Below, one piece after another: positions 17,038 to 25,057 of a stretch of DNA of 64,000 nucleotides. How positions within the stretch are numbered: position 1 is the stretch's first letter; each line of letters begins with the position of its first letter. Made by a program: the position numbers and the translations under genes. The stretch covers positions 1-64,000 of the forward strand of contig NZ_CP017945.1 in the NCBI RefSeq assembly GCF_002764115.1, read 5' to 3'. The stretch is from Phyllobacterium zundukense. Its GTDB lineage: Bacteria; Pseudomonadota; Alphaproteobacteria; Rhizobiales; Rhizobiaceae. The notes under the pieces were generated by a model, which saw only the letters and a program-made list of their open reading frames with translations, was not told the origin of the DNA and did no database searches.

Positions 17038-18569
17038 TGGCAGAGGACACAGCGACTCTCGACAGGGTGATAAACGACATGCACAGGACGATAGCGCTTG
17101 AGGCAAGCCCATCGATGGAAAAAACGCAACGCATCAGGCTGTTATTTTGCCTGATCGCCGCAATTATCGAGGCGGCCACATTGCTTTTCTCCGCCAGTTC
17201 CCTTCTGCAAGACCCCGACAATTGGTGGCACGTAAAGGTCGGGCTGGACCTCCTGACGAGCCGCGCCTTTCCGACGATCGATACCTACTCCTACACCTTT
17301 GCCGGGAGCCCCTGGATCGCAAAAGAGTGGCTGGGACAGGTTTTCTTTGCACTTGCCTACAAAGCTGGCGCTTGGAATGGCGTCGCGCTGCTGACCATCG
17401 CCGCAATCACGCTGACGGTCTTCCTGCTTGCATGGTACCTCAGCGCCTCTTTGAAACCCGCGGTGACACTGGGACTGGCACTTGTCCCAGCGCTTCTCAT
17501 CAACCCAATGTATACCGCGCGTCCCGTCATCTTTACCCTTCCCATCATCATCATCTGGACTGCGGAACTCTTCCGGGCTGCGCGCAAGGATCAAGCGCCC
17601 CCGTTATGGCTGCTTCCGCTTCTCTGTCTTTGGACAAACCTGCACGCTACGTTCACATTCGGCTTTATTATCGCTGCCTTCGCCGGCCTCGATTTTCTCG
17701 CGCGTTCGGGTTTGTCCAAGCCCGGCCTCTTGGGCAGATGGATTGCTTTTGGGATGCTTTGCCCTCTCGTAACCTTGCTCAATCCCTACGGTGTCCAGGC
17801 TATCCTTGCGACTTTCACAGTGGCCTATGGTAATGAGGCCGTGCCCTATATCATCGAATGGCAGCCGTTTAATGCCTCGAAGTCCTACCTTCAGGAAGGC
17901 GCCCTGCTCGCAGCGCTTTTCGGGCTTTTAGTCTCAAGACTGCAAATTGGCTGGGTGAAGGCGATATTCCTCATCTTCAATCTGCACCTCTTCCTCACCC
18001 ATCAGCGTTTTTACTACATGTTTGTTCTGCTCGTTCCGCTTGTCCTTGCGGCAGAGATCGGCGAACATTTTCCGTGGGTTTCAGTCCAGAAATGGGCCAA
18101 CGGGCAGCGCGACCGGTTGGAGCAACTTTTCGCCAGCCATTTTCATGCAATTTCAGCAGTAACTGGTGTCTTGCTGGTGCTTACAGCGGTATTGTTTTCT
18201 TCGGTTTCGCAAATCCAGCCGAGCCGGAAGACTTCGGCAGAGGGTGCTCTTGCTTTCGCCGCACAGCACAATCTCACTGGGAACGTCTTCAATTCTTATA
18301 TTTTGGGCGGCACACTCATTTTCCACGGAATCAAAACCTACATCGACGGGCGGACCGATCAGCTGTTTTTGAACGGCTTCATGACGAAAAGTATGGCCGC
18401 CGGAAGCAGCGGTGGAAAATCCATTCTACAAGAACAGCTAAAGATCTACGCGGCCAAGTGGGCGGTGTTATCGATTGACGACAATCGCATTCCTTTTTTT
18501 GCCGAATTACCCGATTGGCGGCAAGCGTATTCAGACGAGTATGCCGTCGTTTTTGTACAGGAAAAGTGA
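17037..18569 (+). CDS. Polytopic membrane protein, probable GT-C-like glycosyltransferase
   Basis: A 510-residue protein with about ten hydrophobic helices. After the first helix come DPDNWWHVKVGLDLLTS, FPTIDTYSYTFAG and WIAKEWLGQ, a pattern of acidic residues in the first outer loop typical of GT-C enzymes that take sugars from lipid carriers. The C-terminal segment after the last helix is soluble and periplasmic, and contains TYIDGRTDQLF. It starts inside the stop of the GtrA-like gene (TAATG). Together with GtrB and GtrA it would form a three-part system: charging, flipping, then transfer. I do not recognise a named family with certainty. Confidence 0.7.
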   Translation: MAEDTATLDRVINDMHRTIALEASPSMEKTQRIRLLFCLIAAIIEAATLLFSASSLLQDPDNWWHVKVGLDLLTSRAFPTIDTYSYTFAGSPWIAKEWLGQVFFALAYKAGAWNGVALLTIAAITLTVFLLAWYLSASLKPAVTLGLALVPALLINPMYTARPVIFTLPIIIIWTAELFRAARKDQAPPLWLLPLLCLWTNLHATFTFGFIIAAFAGLDFLARSGLSKPGLLGRWIAFGMLCPLVTLLNPYGVQAILATFTVAYGNEAVPYIIEWQPFNASKSYLQEGALLAALFGLLVSRLQIGWVKAIFLIFNLHLFLTHQRFYYMFVLLVPLVLAAEIGEHFPWVSVQKWANGQRDRLEQLFASHFHAISAVTGVLLVLTAVLFSSVSQIQPSRKTSAEGALAFAAQHNLTGNVFNSYILGGTLIFHGIKTYIDGRTDQLFLNGFMTKSMAAGSSGGKSILQEQLKIYAAKWAVLSIDDNRIPFFAELPDWRQAYSDEYAVVFVQEK

Positions 18570-18646
18570 TCACTGCATTCCGGGCTGTTCTACAAGCGCC
18601 TTTCCGGTCACCGCCGCTGGGCAAAAGTGGGTTGCGCTCCTATCGC

Positions 18647-18689
18647 CGAAAGTCCGCCAGCAGTAACAACGGCTCCTGGCGGACTTTCG
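18647..18689. terminator. Bidirectional terminator hairpin candidate
   Basis: Perfect 14-bp inverted repeat, CGAAAGTCCGCCAG (18647-18660) and CTGGCGGACTTTCG (18676-18689), with a 15-base loop. It lies between convergent genes (stops at 18569 on + and 18713 on -). The stem ends in short A and T tracts on either side, as in bidirectional terminators, although no long U-run follows. Confidence 0.6.
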
Positions 18690-18712
18690 AACCAAGATGG
18701 CGATTGTAACAG

Positions 18713-19069
18713 TCAGTGTACAATCACGAGGCGGGTTGCGTTGAATTCGTCGGTTTCATTGTTGCCAAATGACGTACCGTACGGGTTTTGCGCATCCCAG
18801 GTGATCCTCACTTTCTCGCCGATGGCCACACCCCGAAAGTCGGCATTCCTTGGCAGTTGGTATATCGTACCGCTGGTCAGTTGCACCGTCTTTGATTTCG
18901 GGTTGAAGCTCTCGACAGTTCCGGTGGTACTATGCACATCGGTGACGGACGGATGGGCGGTTTTCTTATAAACCGCATTCATTGCTGGGGAATATAAGCT
19001 TGCTCCCTGAGCTGCGACAGTCCCAGCGGTCAGAAGCAAGGCAGAGATAGTAACGATGAACTTTTTCAT
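18713..19069 (-). CDS. Exported DUF1344 protein
   Basis: A 118-residue protein with a signal peptide (KKFIVTISALLLTAGTVAA) followed by the small beta-rich DUF1344 domain (STTGTVESFNPKSKTVQLTSG, then GEKVRITWDAQN). Function unknown; the family is widespread in Rhizobiales. AGGAG lies before the ATG at 19069. The fold pattern GTVESFN...KTVQL...Y.LP resembles the beta-barrel of CusF-like proteins encoded a little upstream, but the copper ligands are not evident. It has its own promoter, since 400 bases separate it from the copper operon. Confidence 0.8.
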   Translation of the reverse strand: MKKFIVTISALLLTAGTVAAQGASLYSPAMNAVYKKTAHPSVTDVHSTTGTVESFNPKSKTVQLTSGTIYQLPRNADFRGVAIGEKVRITWDAQNPYGTSFGNNETDEFNATRLVIVH

Positions 19070-19475
19070 AACGATCTCCTTGGTCCGGACTTTGAACGGA
19101 CTCCCGCGCTGCACGGCTGTTTTGCCGAGCTGCAGCATTTCGTCAAAGGCGCCGGCTCATTGTGTATCGACAACTTGAGAATACTCCGCGAACGGGCCGT
19201 GAAATAATGAACATCATGTAATGTTATTCAATTCTACTTGAAAGCAGCCGTTTTTCTCCACTCGTTCAGACAGTTTGGTAGAGCTATTGAATGAGTAGCC
19301 CTCCAGCTCAAATAGGTTCTGGCGGATAATCCTTCATGTTCGCGGTTAACATCAACAACCCACGCTTCGACTACCGCGCCTGGAAGCATTGTCTGAAATT
19401 GTTCTTAGTCTCAGGCCATCTGCGGTCAACGAGGCCAACGACCTGCAAGAGTCGCTGGCGCTCTTTGCGGGAACT
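19070..19475. other. Intergenic region, no supported gene
   Basis: About 400 bases between the CusF-like gene stop and the DUF1344 gene. Open frames here are short, show no recognisable motif and no good ribosome site. A moderately AT-rich stretch (19195-19260) may hold the DUF1344 promoter. I found no convincing terminator for the copper operon and no RNA gene. Confidence 0.45.
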
Positions 19476-19760
19476 TTACTTGATCTCCGTAACTGTGAGT
19501 TTGCCGTTGACCTTCTCGGCAACAAACTCGATCGGTGAGCCCTGTTTTGCCTTGGCAAGCAGAGTATCGTCGCTGACAACGAACACCATCGTCATCGCAG
19601 GCATGTCCAAGCTCTTGAGCTCCTCATGCTTGATGGTGATCTTCTTTTGCTTGAGATCGATTTTCTTCACCTCGCCCTTGGTGAATTCGGCTGCCATTGA
19701 GACAGTCGAAATTGCAGCTGCGGCAAGTGCGATCAATACGGTCTTGATGATGGATTTCAT
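19476..19760 (-). CDS. CusF-like periplasmic copper-binding protein
   Basis: A 94-residue exported protein. The signal peptide ends at SMA-AEF. The mature domain matches CusF: GEVKKIDLKQKKITIKHEEL with a His at the position of the CusF His ligand, and LDMPAMTMVFVV carrying the Met-Pro-x-Met-x-Met metal ligand motif. CusF captures Cu(I)/Ag(I) in the periplasm. It is the last gene of the copper operon starting at 23885, 39 bases after the cupredoxin gene. Confidence 0.92.
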   Translation of the reverse strand: MKSIIKTVLIALAAAAISTVSMAAEFTKGEVKKIDLKQKKITIKHEELKSLDMPAMTMVFVVSDDTLLAKAKQGSPIEFVAEKVNGKLTVTEIK

Positions 19761-19799
19761 TTCGGTTTCCTCTATCGATGGTTGCTTTTGGGAATGGAT

Positions 19800-20282
19800 T
19801 TATGGAGCGACGGTGATGTCACCCTTCATGCCTGCCTCGTAGTGTCCGGGAATGAGGCAGGCGAAGCCGAATTCTCCGGCCTTGGCGAAAGTCCAGATGA
19901 TTTCGCCGCTGCCCCCGGCGGCAAGGCGGATGGAGTTGGGGTCGGCATGTTCCATTTCCGGGAATTTCTCCATGAGAGCCTTATGCTCCTGAATGCCTTC
20001 GTAGCGGTCCATGACGAACTCATGGTCGGTTTCGCCGGTATTCTTGAATTTGAGGCGGACGGTTTCTCCCGTTTTGACCTTCAATACCGCCGGCTCGAAG
20101 ACCATCGAGCCGTCGTCCTTCTCCTTCATCGAGATGGTGACGGTACGTTTTACCGCTGCCTTGGTGCCGGGCTTGCCGATTTCCATGACATCATGGCCTC
20201 CAGCGTGATTGCCGGCAGCGAATGCCGGAGTGACGACTATTGCCGTCATTAAGGCGAGTACCAATTTTAACTCAGTTTTCAT
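19800..20282 (-). CDS. Cupredoxin (plastocyanin/azurin-like copper protein)
   Basis: A 160-residue periplasmic blue-copper-type protein. After the signal peptide (ending AFA-AGN) a beta-sandwich is seen, with the type 1 copper ligands His in ETDHEFVMD and Cys-His-Met in FACLIPGHYEAGMKG. Extra histidines occur near the mature N terminus (GNHAGGHD). Copper-resistance operons of Proteobacteria often carry such a cupredoxin next to a multicopper oxidase, as here; it may deliver electrons or copper. It lies 36 bases downstream of the oxidase gene. Confidence 0.92.
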   Translation of the reverse strand: MKTELKLVLALMTAIVVTPAFAAGNHAGGHDVMEIGKPGTKAAVKRTVTISMKEKDDGSMVFEPAVLKVKTGETVRLKFKNTGETDHEFVMDRYEGIQEHKALMEKFPEMEHADPNSIRLAAGGSGEIIWTFAKAGEFGFACLIPGHYEAGMKGDITVAP

Positions 20283-20318
20283 GCTTCGGTCTCCGTGTGA
20301 TTGTTGATGCGGGTTTCC

Positions 20319-21680
20319 TCACCCCTTGTGCCCTTGGGAATGCTTGGTGGCGTCAGGCGTTTGGGTTTCAGGCCCGATAGCCTTCTCGGCAGCTGGCAGG
20401 TCACCAGTCCACTCAAAGGCGACAGTGCCTTTCGGATGCTGGTACCATCCGGGATCCGCGTAATCCTTTTCCGAAATGCCCTCGCGAACTTTGACGACCG
20501 AGAACATGCCGCCCATTTCGATGGGACCAAACTGCCCTGTCCCGGTCATCATGGGGATCGTGTTGTCCGGCAGGGGCATTTCCATTTCGCCCATATCAGC
20601 CATGCCGCGATTGCCCATGGGCATATATTCCGGCTGTACCTTGCGGATTTTCTCAGCCAGTTTTGACTTGTCGACACCAATAAACGTCGGCACGTCATGT
20701 CCCATGGCGTTCATCGTGTGGTGCGACTTGTGGCAGTGAATTGCCCAGTCGCCGGCGTAGATAGCGTCGAATTCGTAGGCCCGCATGGCCCCGACGGGAA
20801 TGTCGATCGATACTTCCGGCCAACGGGCTTCGGGACGAACCCAGCCGCCATCCGTACAGGTAACTTCAAAGTCGTAACCATGCATATGGATTGGATGATT
20901 GGTCATCGTCAGATTGCCGACGCGCACCCTCACCTTGTCATTCTTCGACACGACGAGGGGATCGATGGCCGGAAAAATCCGGCTGTTCCAGCTCCAGATA
21001 TTGAAGTCGGTCATTTCCATGACGCGTGGAACATAGGAGCCGGGGTCAATGTCATAGGCGTTGAGCAGGAATACGAAATCCCGGTCAACACGCATGAACT
21101 TCGGGTCTTTCGGATGGATGACGAAAAAGCCCATCATCCCCATCGCCATCTGTACCATTTCATCGGCGTGCGGGTGATACATAAAGGTGCCGCTCTTCAC
21201 GAGATCGAACTCGTAGAAGAATGTCTTACCCGACGGGATACCAGGTTGAGTGAGACCAACCACGCCGTCCATGCCCGAGGGCAGGATCATGCCATGCCAG
21301 TGGACGCTTGTGTGTTCGGGCAGTTTGTTGGTGACGAAGATGCGGACGCGGTCTCCTTCCACCGCTTCGATCGTCGGACCGGGCGACTGGCCGTTGTAGC
21401 CCCACAGATAGCCAGTCATGCCGGGCGCAAACTCCCGTTCAACGGGTTCGGCCACCAGATGAAACTCCTTTACGCCATTGTTCATCCGGTGCGGCAGCGT
21501 CCAGCCGTTGAGCGTGGCGACGGGTTGGTAATCCGGACCTGAAGTCGGAAACAGCGGTGGTTGTGTTTCCGGCGCTTCCATGGTCGGAGCGTCGGGCAAA
21601 CCCATGGCCGATGTTTTGGTCCAGGCAGCGGCGCCTGCTAGAACAGCTCCAGCGCCCAATAGTTGACGTCTTGAAAACAT
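20319..21680 (-). CDS. Multicopper oxidase (copper-resistance type), Tat-exported
   Basis: Periplasmic oxidase probably converting Cu(I) to less toxic Cu(II). The N terminus has a twin-arginine signal (SRRQLLGAGAVLAGAAAW). All four copper-binding segments are recognisable: HWHG, MYHPHADEM, NHPIHMHG, and the type 1 site HCHKSHHTMNAM. A Met-rich tail region (MPMGNRGMADMGEMEMP) may bind extra Cu(I). I chose the ATG at 21680, 7 bases after AAGGAG; an ATG at 21698 overlapping the upstream stop by 4 bases is also possible. The 453-residue length is shorter than PcoA/CopA oxidases and close to the CueO/laccase-like group. Confidence 0.92.
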   Translation of the reverse strand: MFSRRQLLGAGAVLAGAAAWTKTSAMGLPDAPTMEAPETQPPLFPTSGPDYQPVATLNGWTLPHRMNNGVKEFHLVAEPVEREFAPGMTGYLWGYNGQSPGPTIEAVEGDRVRIFVTNKLPEHTSVHWHGMILPSGMDGVVGLTQPGIPSGKTFFYEFDLVKSGTFMYHPHADEMVQMAMGMMGFFVIHPKDPKFMRVDRDFVFLLNAYDIDPGSYVPRVMEMTDFNIWSWNSRIFPAIDPLVVSKNDKVRVRVGNLTMTNHPIHMHGYDFEVTCTDGGWVRPEARWPEVSIDIPVGAMRAYEFDAIYAGDWAIHCHKSHHTMNAMGHDVPTFIGVDKSKLAEKIRKVQPEYMPMGNRGMADMGEMEMPLPDNTIPMMTGTGQFGPIEMGGMFSVVKVREGISEKDYADPGWYQHPKGTVAFEWTGDLPAAEKAIGPETQTPDATKHSQGHKG

Positions 21681-21694
21681 TGTCGGCTCCTTGT

Positions 21695-23149
21695 TCATTC
21701 TTCGCCTGCCTCCGCCGCGGCACTGGCGACTTCGGTCTCGCCGCTTCCGCCGCCGGAACCGCCGCCATAGATCGCGGTTCCGAGGTTGACTTCGGCCAGA
21801 TAGAATTCGCGCTTGGCGTTGAGGGATAAAATGTTGGAAGTGATCTTGGCCCTGGTGTCTGCCAGAAGTTCGAAAGTGTTGGTGATCATGCCGTTATAGG
21901 TGAGGACCGACTCTTCCTCGATTTTCACCCGCAGCGGAACGACGCTGTTGCGGTAATGGCGGGCGATATCGTAGTTGGATCGGTAGGCCTGGTAGGCAGA
22001 GCGCACCTCGGAGCGGACATTGACAGCCTTCTCCGCAAGGAGATTTGCCGCGCGCATATAGGAAAATTCCGCCTTCCGCATGCGCGCCTTTCCGGTGTCG
22101 AAGATCGGGATGGTGAATTCCAATTCGGCCGCACCCGAAACCACGTCCTTCTTCTCACCCTCTTCCTCTTCGCGCTCCACCTCGACACCACCCATGAGTT
22201 GGAGATCGCTGACGTATCGCGTCGCGTCGGTGAGCCCGTAGGATTTCGCGGTGGCTTCGAGTTCAAGCTTCGCGACTTCAAGATCGACCCGATTGTGCAG
22301 TGCTTCCGCCTCGATGCCGGATTTGGTCTTTGGCCCCTTTGTCAGCGAGGGAAGAGCGTTGGGGACACTGTAGTCCACGTCCTGACCCCACAGCCCCATC
22401 AGGCGGGTCAGTTCTTCCTTGGCCAGCCTTGCGTTAAGGCGCGCCTTTGCAGTTTCACCGGTGAGCTCCGCATTGAACACGTGTTCTCGCGCTTGTCCGG
22501 TCTTGGAAAACGCTCCGGTTTCCCCAAGCTTTTGCGCAAGGTCCGATGCGGCATCCGCGGCTACTTGGGAACGGTTGAGATAGGATACCGTTTCCCACGC
22601 TGACACAGCATTGATCCAGGCGCGACGCGTGTCAGCCGCCACACGCAAAGTCTCCTCTGCCGCCTTCAACTGCGCCTGGCGGAAACGTGCATCGGCGACG
22701 CCGACGCGTCTGGACTGGGTGATCAGTGCGAGGATATTGCCCGTGATCGCCGTTTCGATAATGCGGCCGATACCGATGGAACTATAGCTGACGGACGCCG
22801 TCGGATTGACGGGCATCGTCTCCTGCCAGACATCGGCAGCCGACAGTCCAACCTCGGCGTAGGCGGCCTGCAGGCCACGATTGTTCAGAAGGGCCACCTG
22901 GACGGCCGTGTCGGGTCCAATGGTCTTCTTGTACACGAGGCTGCGGGTGCGTTCACCCAGCGCTTTCGTTTCCGCCTGGGACTGCGCCCAGACCGCCTGC
23001 TTACCGATCGCGCCCGAAGTCCGGGCCTGAACCGTGCTGAACCCGGCGACGGGATCCGAAACCCCAGCCGTGGTGCCCGACGTCACACAACCCGAGATCA
23101 CCAGAGGCCCTGCAACTGCGACGACAATTTTCAAAAACGCCCGCCTCAT
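21695..23149 (-). CDS. TolC-family outer-membrane efflux lipoprotein
   Basis: Outer-membrane channel-type protein of 484 residues. It begins with a lipoprotein signal (LVISGC) and has two OEP repeats rich in coiled coil: the first around ALLNNRGLQAAYAEVGLSAAD, the second around AVNVRSEVRSAYQAYRS. It lies within the copper operon, upstream of the oxidase. No RND or ABC pump is encoded in this operon, so the partner pump is elsewhere, or the protein acts in outer-membrane copper export or with another CusBA. The start overlaps the preceding lipoprotein gene stop by 4 bases. The C terminus has an unusual Gly/Glu-rich tail (GGGSGGGSGETEV). Confidence 0.88.
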   Translation of the reverse strand: MRRAFLKIVVAVAGPLVISGCVTSGTTAGVSDPVAGFSTVQARTSGAIGKQAVWAQSQAETKALGERTRSLVYKKTIGPDTAVQVALLNNRGLQAAYAEVGLSAADVWQETMPVNPTASVSYSSIGIGRIIETAITGNILALITQSRRVGVADARFRQAQLKAAEETLRVAADTRRAWINAVSAWETVSYLNRSQVAADAASDLAQKLGETGAFSKTGQAREHVFNAELTGETAKARLNARLAKEELTRLMGLWGQDVDYSVPNALPSLTKGPKTKSGIEAEALHNRVDLEVAKLELEATAKSYGLTDATRYVSDLQLMGGVEVEREEEEGEKKDVVSGAAELEFTIPIFDTGKARMRKAEFSYMRAANLLAEKAVNVRSEVRSAYQAYRSNYDIARHYRNSVVPLRVKIEEESVLTYNGMITNTFELLADTRAKITSNILSLNAKREFYLAEVNLGTAIYGGGSGGGSGETEVASAAAEAGEE

Positions 23150-23376
23150 GAACCTTCTCCTTTCGGAGCAAGATCTTTATTGAGCTGTCGCCAGTTCTTC
23201 GGATCAACGGGTTCCCTATGCTGATAGGAGCCCAACACAGAACGGTAGTGGCCGGAAGCCGTGCTAAACGACGGATTGGCGGCTGGCTCTGCGGCCATAT
23301 CGGCTAGCCGTGGTGATGCAGTGCATCCAGCACCAGCCAGCGCCGATGCGACCGCAAGAAATGCAGCGATTTTCAT
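23146..23376 (-). CDS. Small lipoprotein in the copper operon
   Basis: A 76-residue protein with a lipobox (LAGAGC) after a short hydrophobic signal. The mature part (YRSVLGSYQHREPVDPKNWRQLN) has no motif I recognise. ATGA overlap with the TolC-like gene shows co-translation, and the pair is conserved in layout with other alphaproteobacterial copper operons as far as I recall. Role unknown; an assembly or stabilising partner of the outer-membrane protein is possible. Confidence 0.75.
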   Translation of the reverse strand: MKIAAFLAVASALAGAGCTASPRLADMAAEPAANPSFSTASGHYRSVLGSYQHREPVDPKNWRQLNKDLAPKGEGS

Positions 23377-23456
23377 GTTCCAACCTGATTTGAACGAGAG
23401 TCTGAATCTGCACTGACCTGTTGTCGTGCAGTGTTCATCCGCCGATTGGCGGATCG

Positions 23457-23885
23457 TTAGATCAGATGTTTGGGCGGTCGCGTCTGATTGTCATGCACAG
23501 TCGAGGCGAGCACTCGGTGTGGCACAGGTTCGAAATTGCGCGATGGGAGACCCATGATCTGTACGTGAACCGAGGCCAGTGCGGCGAGCGGCGAGCAATG
23601 AACGGCACAATCCGTATTAACGGACTGGTGCTTTCCAGCGTGCTTATGAGCGGTTAGGTCATATTTGGAAACTGTCATCGTACCGGCATCTGTCGCAGTG
23701 TGACCGGCATCATGCGAATGGCGATCGAGTTGTACTGCCGCTACATCGGGCGACTTGAAGACATTTGATCCATTATCTGAAATAGCGCTGAGTTTCATCG
23801 TCGTCATGACCAAAAGGGCAAGCACCATCAAGACCTTCAGAGGTCTTGAGCGGCTTCCCCAGAATTGGCGCATGAATGCGGGCAT
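23457..23885 (-). CDS. Histidine-rich membrane-anchored or exported protein, first gene of the copper operon
   Basis: A 142-residue protein with an N-terminal hydrophobic helix (LKVLMVLALLVMTTMKLSA) and a periplasmic region rich in His: DRHSHDAGHTATDAG, then TAHKHAGKHQS, then DCAVHCSPLAALASV. The paired cysteines with histidine resemble DUF2946-like copper-locus proteins, but I cannot name the family with certainty. A CueR-type promoter lies 30 bases upstream of the start, so copper induction is expected. The next gene begins 80 bases downstream, and the promoter may drive all six genes to 19476. Metal binding in the periplasm is the plausible role. Confidence 0.7.
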   Translation of the reverse strand: MPAFMRQFWGSRSRPLKVLMVLALLVMTTMKLSAISDNGSNVFKSPDVAAVQLDRHSHDAGHTATDAGTMTVSKYDLTAHKHAGKHQSVNTDCAVHCSPLAALASVHVQIMGLPSRNFEPVPHRVLASTVHDNQTRPPKHLI

Positions 23886-23914
23886 CTTATTTTTCCATTA
23901 CAGTTCGTATGCGA

Positions 23915-23945
23915 ACCATGGACCTTCCAACAGTAGGAGGGTCAA
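23915..23945 (-). promoter_or_regulatory. CueR-type copper promoter
   Basis: Minus-strand TTGACC (23940-23945), a 19-bp spacer carrying the imperfect dyad CTCC-TACTGTT-GGAAGG, then CATGGT as a poor -10 (23915-23920). Overlong spacers with a central dyad are the hallmark of MerR-family activated promoters, and the sequence matches the two other copper promoters in this window. Confidence 0.65.
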
Positions 23946-23988
23946 GACGAAAATCGCTCACCATACGTAATTATCGGAAATGATCCTG

Positions 23989-25038
23989 TCACAACGCTTT
24001 GATCACGGCGTTTGCCACATCCATTGTCGGTGATGTTCCGCCCATGTCCGGCGTCAATGCTGTCCGTTGCGCCGTGACGTTTTCCATCGCCGTGATCAGC
24101 GCCGAGGCTGCCTGCTGTTCTCCGAGATGTTCAAGCATCAAGGCACCCGCCCAGATTGTTGCAAGCGGATTGGCGATGCCCTTTCCGGCAATGTCAGGTG
24201 CGGAGCCATGCACCGGTTCAAACATCGACGGAACTCCGCCTGCCGGATTGATATTGGCAGAGGCTGCAAAGCCCAATCCGCCCTGTATCGCGGCGCCGAG
24301 ATCAGTCAGAATGTCGCCGAAGAGATTGGAGGCGACAACCACATTGAGCGTTTCCGGATTGGTGACGAAACGGGCGGCAACTGCATCGACGTGATAGCGC
24401 GAAACTTTGACATCCGGATACTCGGCCGCAAGCGCGTCAGTGACCTCATCCCAGAACACCATCGAATATTTCTGCGCATTGGACTTCGTGACCGAGGCGA
24501 GTTTTCCTGAGCGCTTCCGCGCAGCTTCAAAGCCGTAGCGCAATATACGTTCGACACCGTTGCGGGTGAAGATCGCCGTTTCGACGGCAACCTCGTTTGT
24601 GCTGCCCTGATGTACCCGCCCGCCCGCGCCGCTATATTCGCCTTCGGTGTTTTCCCGAATACAAAGAATATCAAAGCCACTGCTGCGCAGCGGGCCCTCT
24701 ACCCCCCTCAAAAGGCGGTGAGGCCGTGCATTCACGTAGAGATCGAAGGATTTGCGGATCGGCAAAAGCAGCCCATGCAGCGAAACGGCATCCGGGACCC
24801 GTGCGGGCCATCCGACAGCACCGAGAAAAATGGCATCGAATGGGCGCAATTGCTCGATCCCGTCAGCCGGCATCATGACCCCATGTTCGAGATAATATTC
24901 GCAAGACCAGGGGAAGGTTTTGGATGCCAGTTCAAAACCGAAGCGCCGGGCGACGGCATTTAGGACAAGCCAGCTTGCCTCGATGACATCGACGCCGATC
25001 CCATCTCCCGGAATAAGGGCGATATTGTAGGACTTCAT
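23989..25038 (-). CDS. ttuC: Tartrate dehydrogenase/D-malate dehydrogenase-type beta-decarboxylating dehydrogenase
   Basis: NAD-dependent oxidative decarboxylase of the isopropylmalate/isocitrate dehydrogenase family, 349 residues. Motifs: LIPGDGIGVDVI at the N terminus, the catalytic Lys-Ser-Asn segment VTKSNAQKYS, VDAVAARFVTNPETL, and the NAD loop FEPVHGSAPDIAGKGIANP. The central VNARPHRLL and IRENTEGEYSG segments match tartrate/D-malate enzymes better than LeuB. The start at 25038 has GAGGAG upstream. It is the last gene of a four-gene operon (HAD, hydroxyacid reductase, aldehyde dehydrogenase, this), suggesting organic-acid catabolism. Confidence 0.88.
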   Translation of the reverse strand: MKSYNIALIPGDGIGVDVIEASWLVLNAVARRFGFELASKTFPWSCEYYLEHGVMMPADGIEQLRPFDAIFLGAVGWPARVPDAVSLHGLLLPIRKSFDLYVNARPHRLLRGVEGPLRSSGFDILCIRENTEGEYSGAGGRVHQGSTNEVAVETAIFTRNGVERILRYGFEAARKRSGKLASVTKSNAQKYSMVFWDEVTDALAAEYPDVKVSRYHVDAVAARFVTNPETLNVVVASNLFGDILTDLGAAIQGGLGFAASANINPAGGVPSMFEPVHGSAPDIAGKGIANPLATIWAGALMLEHLGEQQAASALITAMENVTAQRTALTPDMGGTSPTMDVANAVIKAL

Positions 25039-25057
25039 GGTCGTCTCCTCGTCAAGA

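Noticed and set aside
19070..19475. Possible small gene or IS remnant between the copper operon and the DUF1344 gene
   Set aside because: Short frames have no recognisable motif, ribosome site or inverted repeats.
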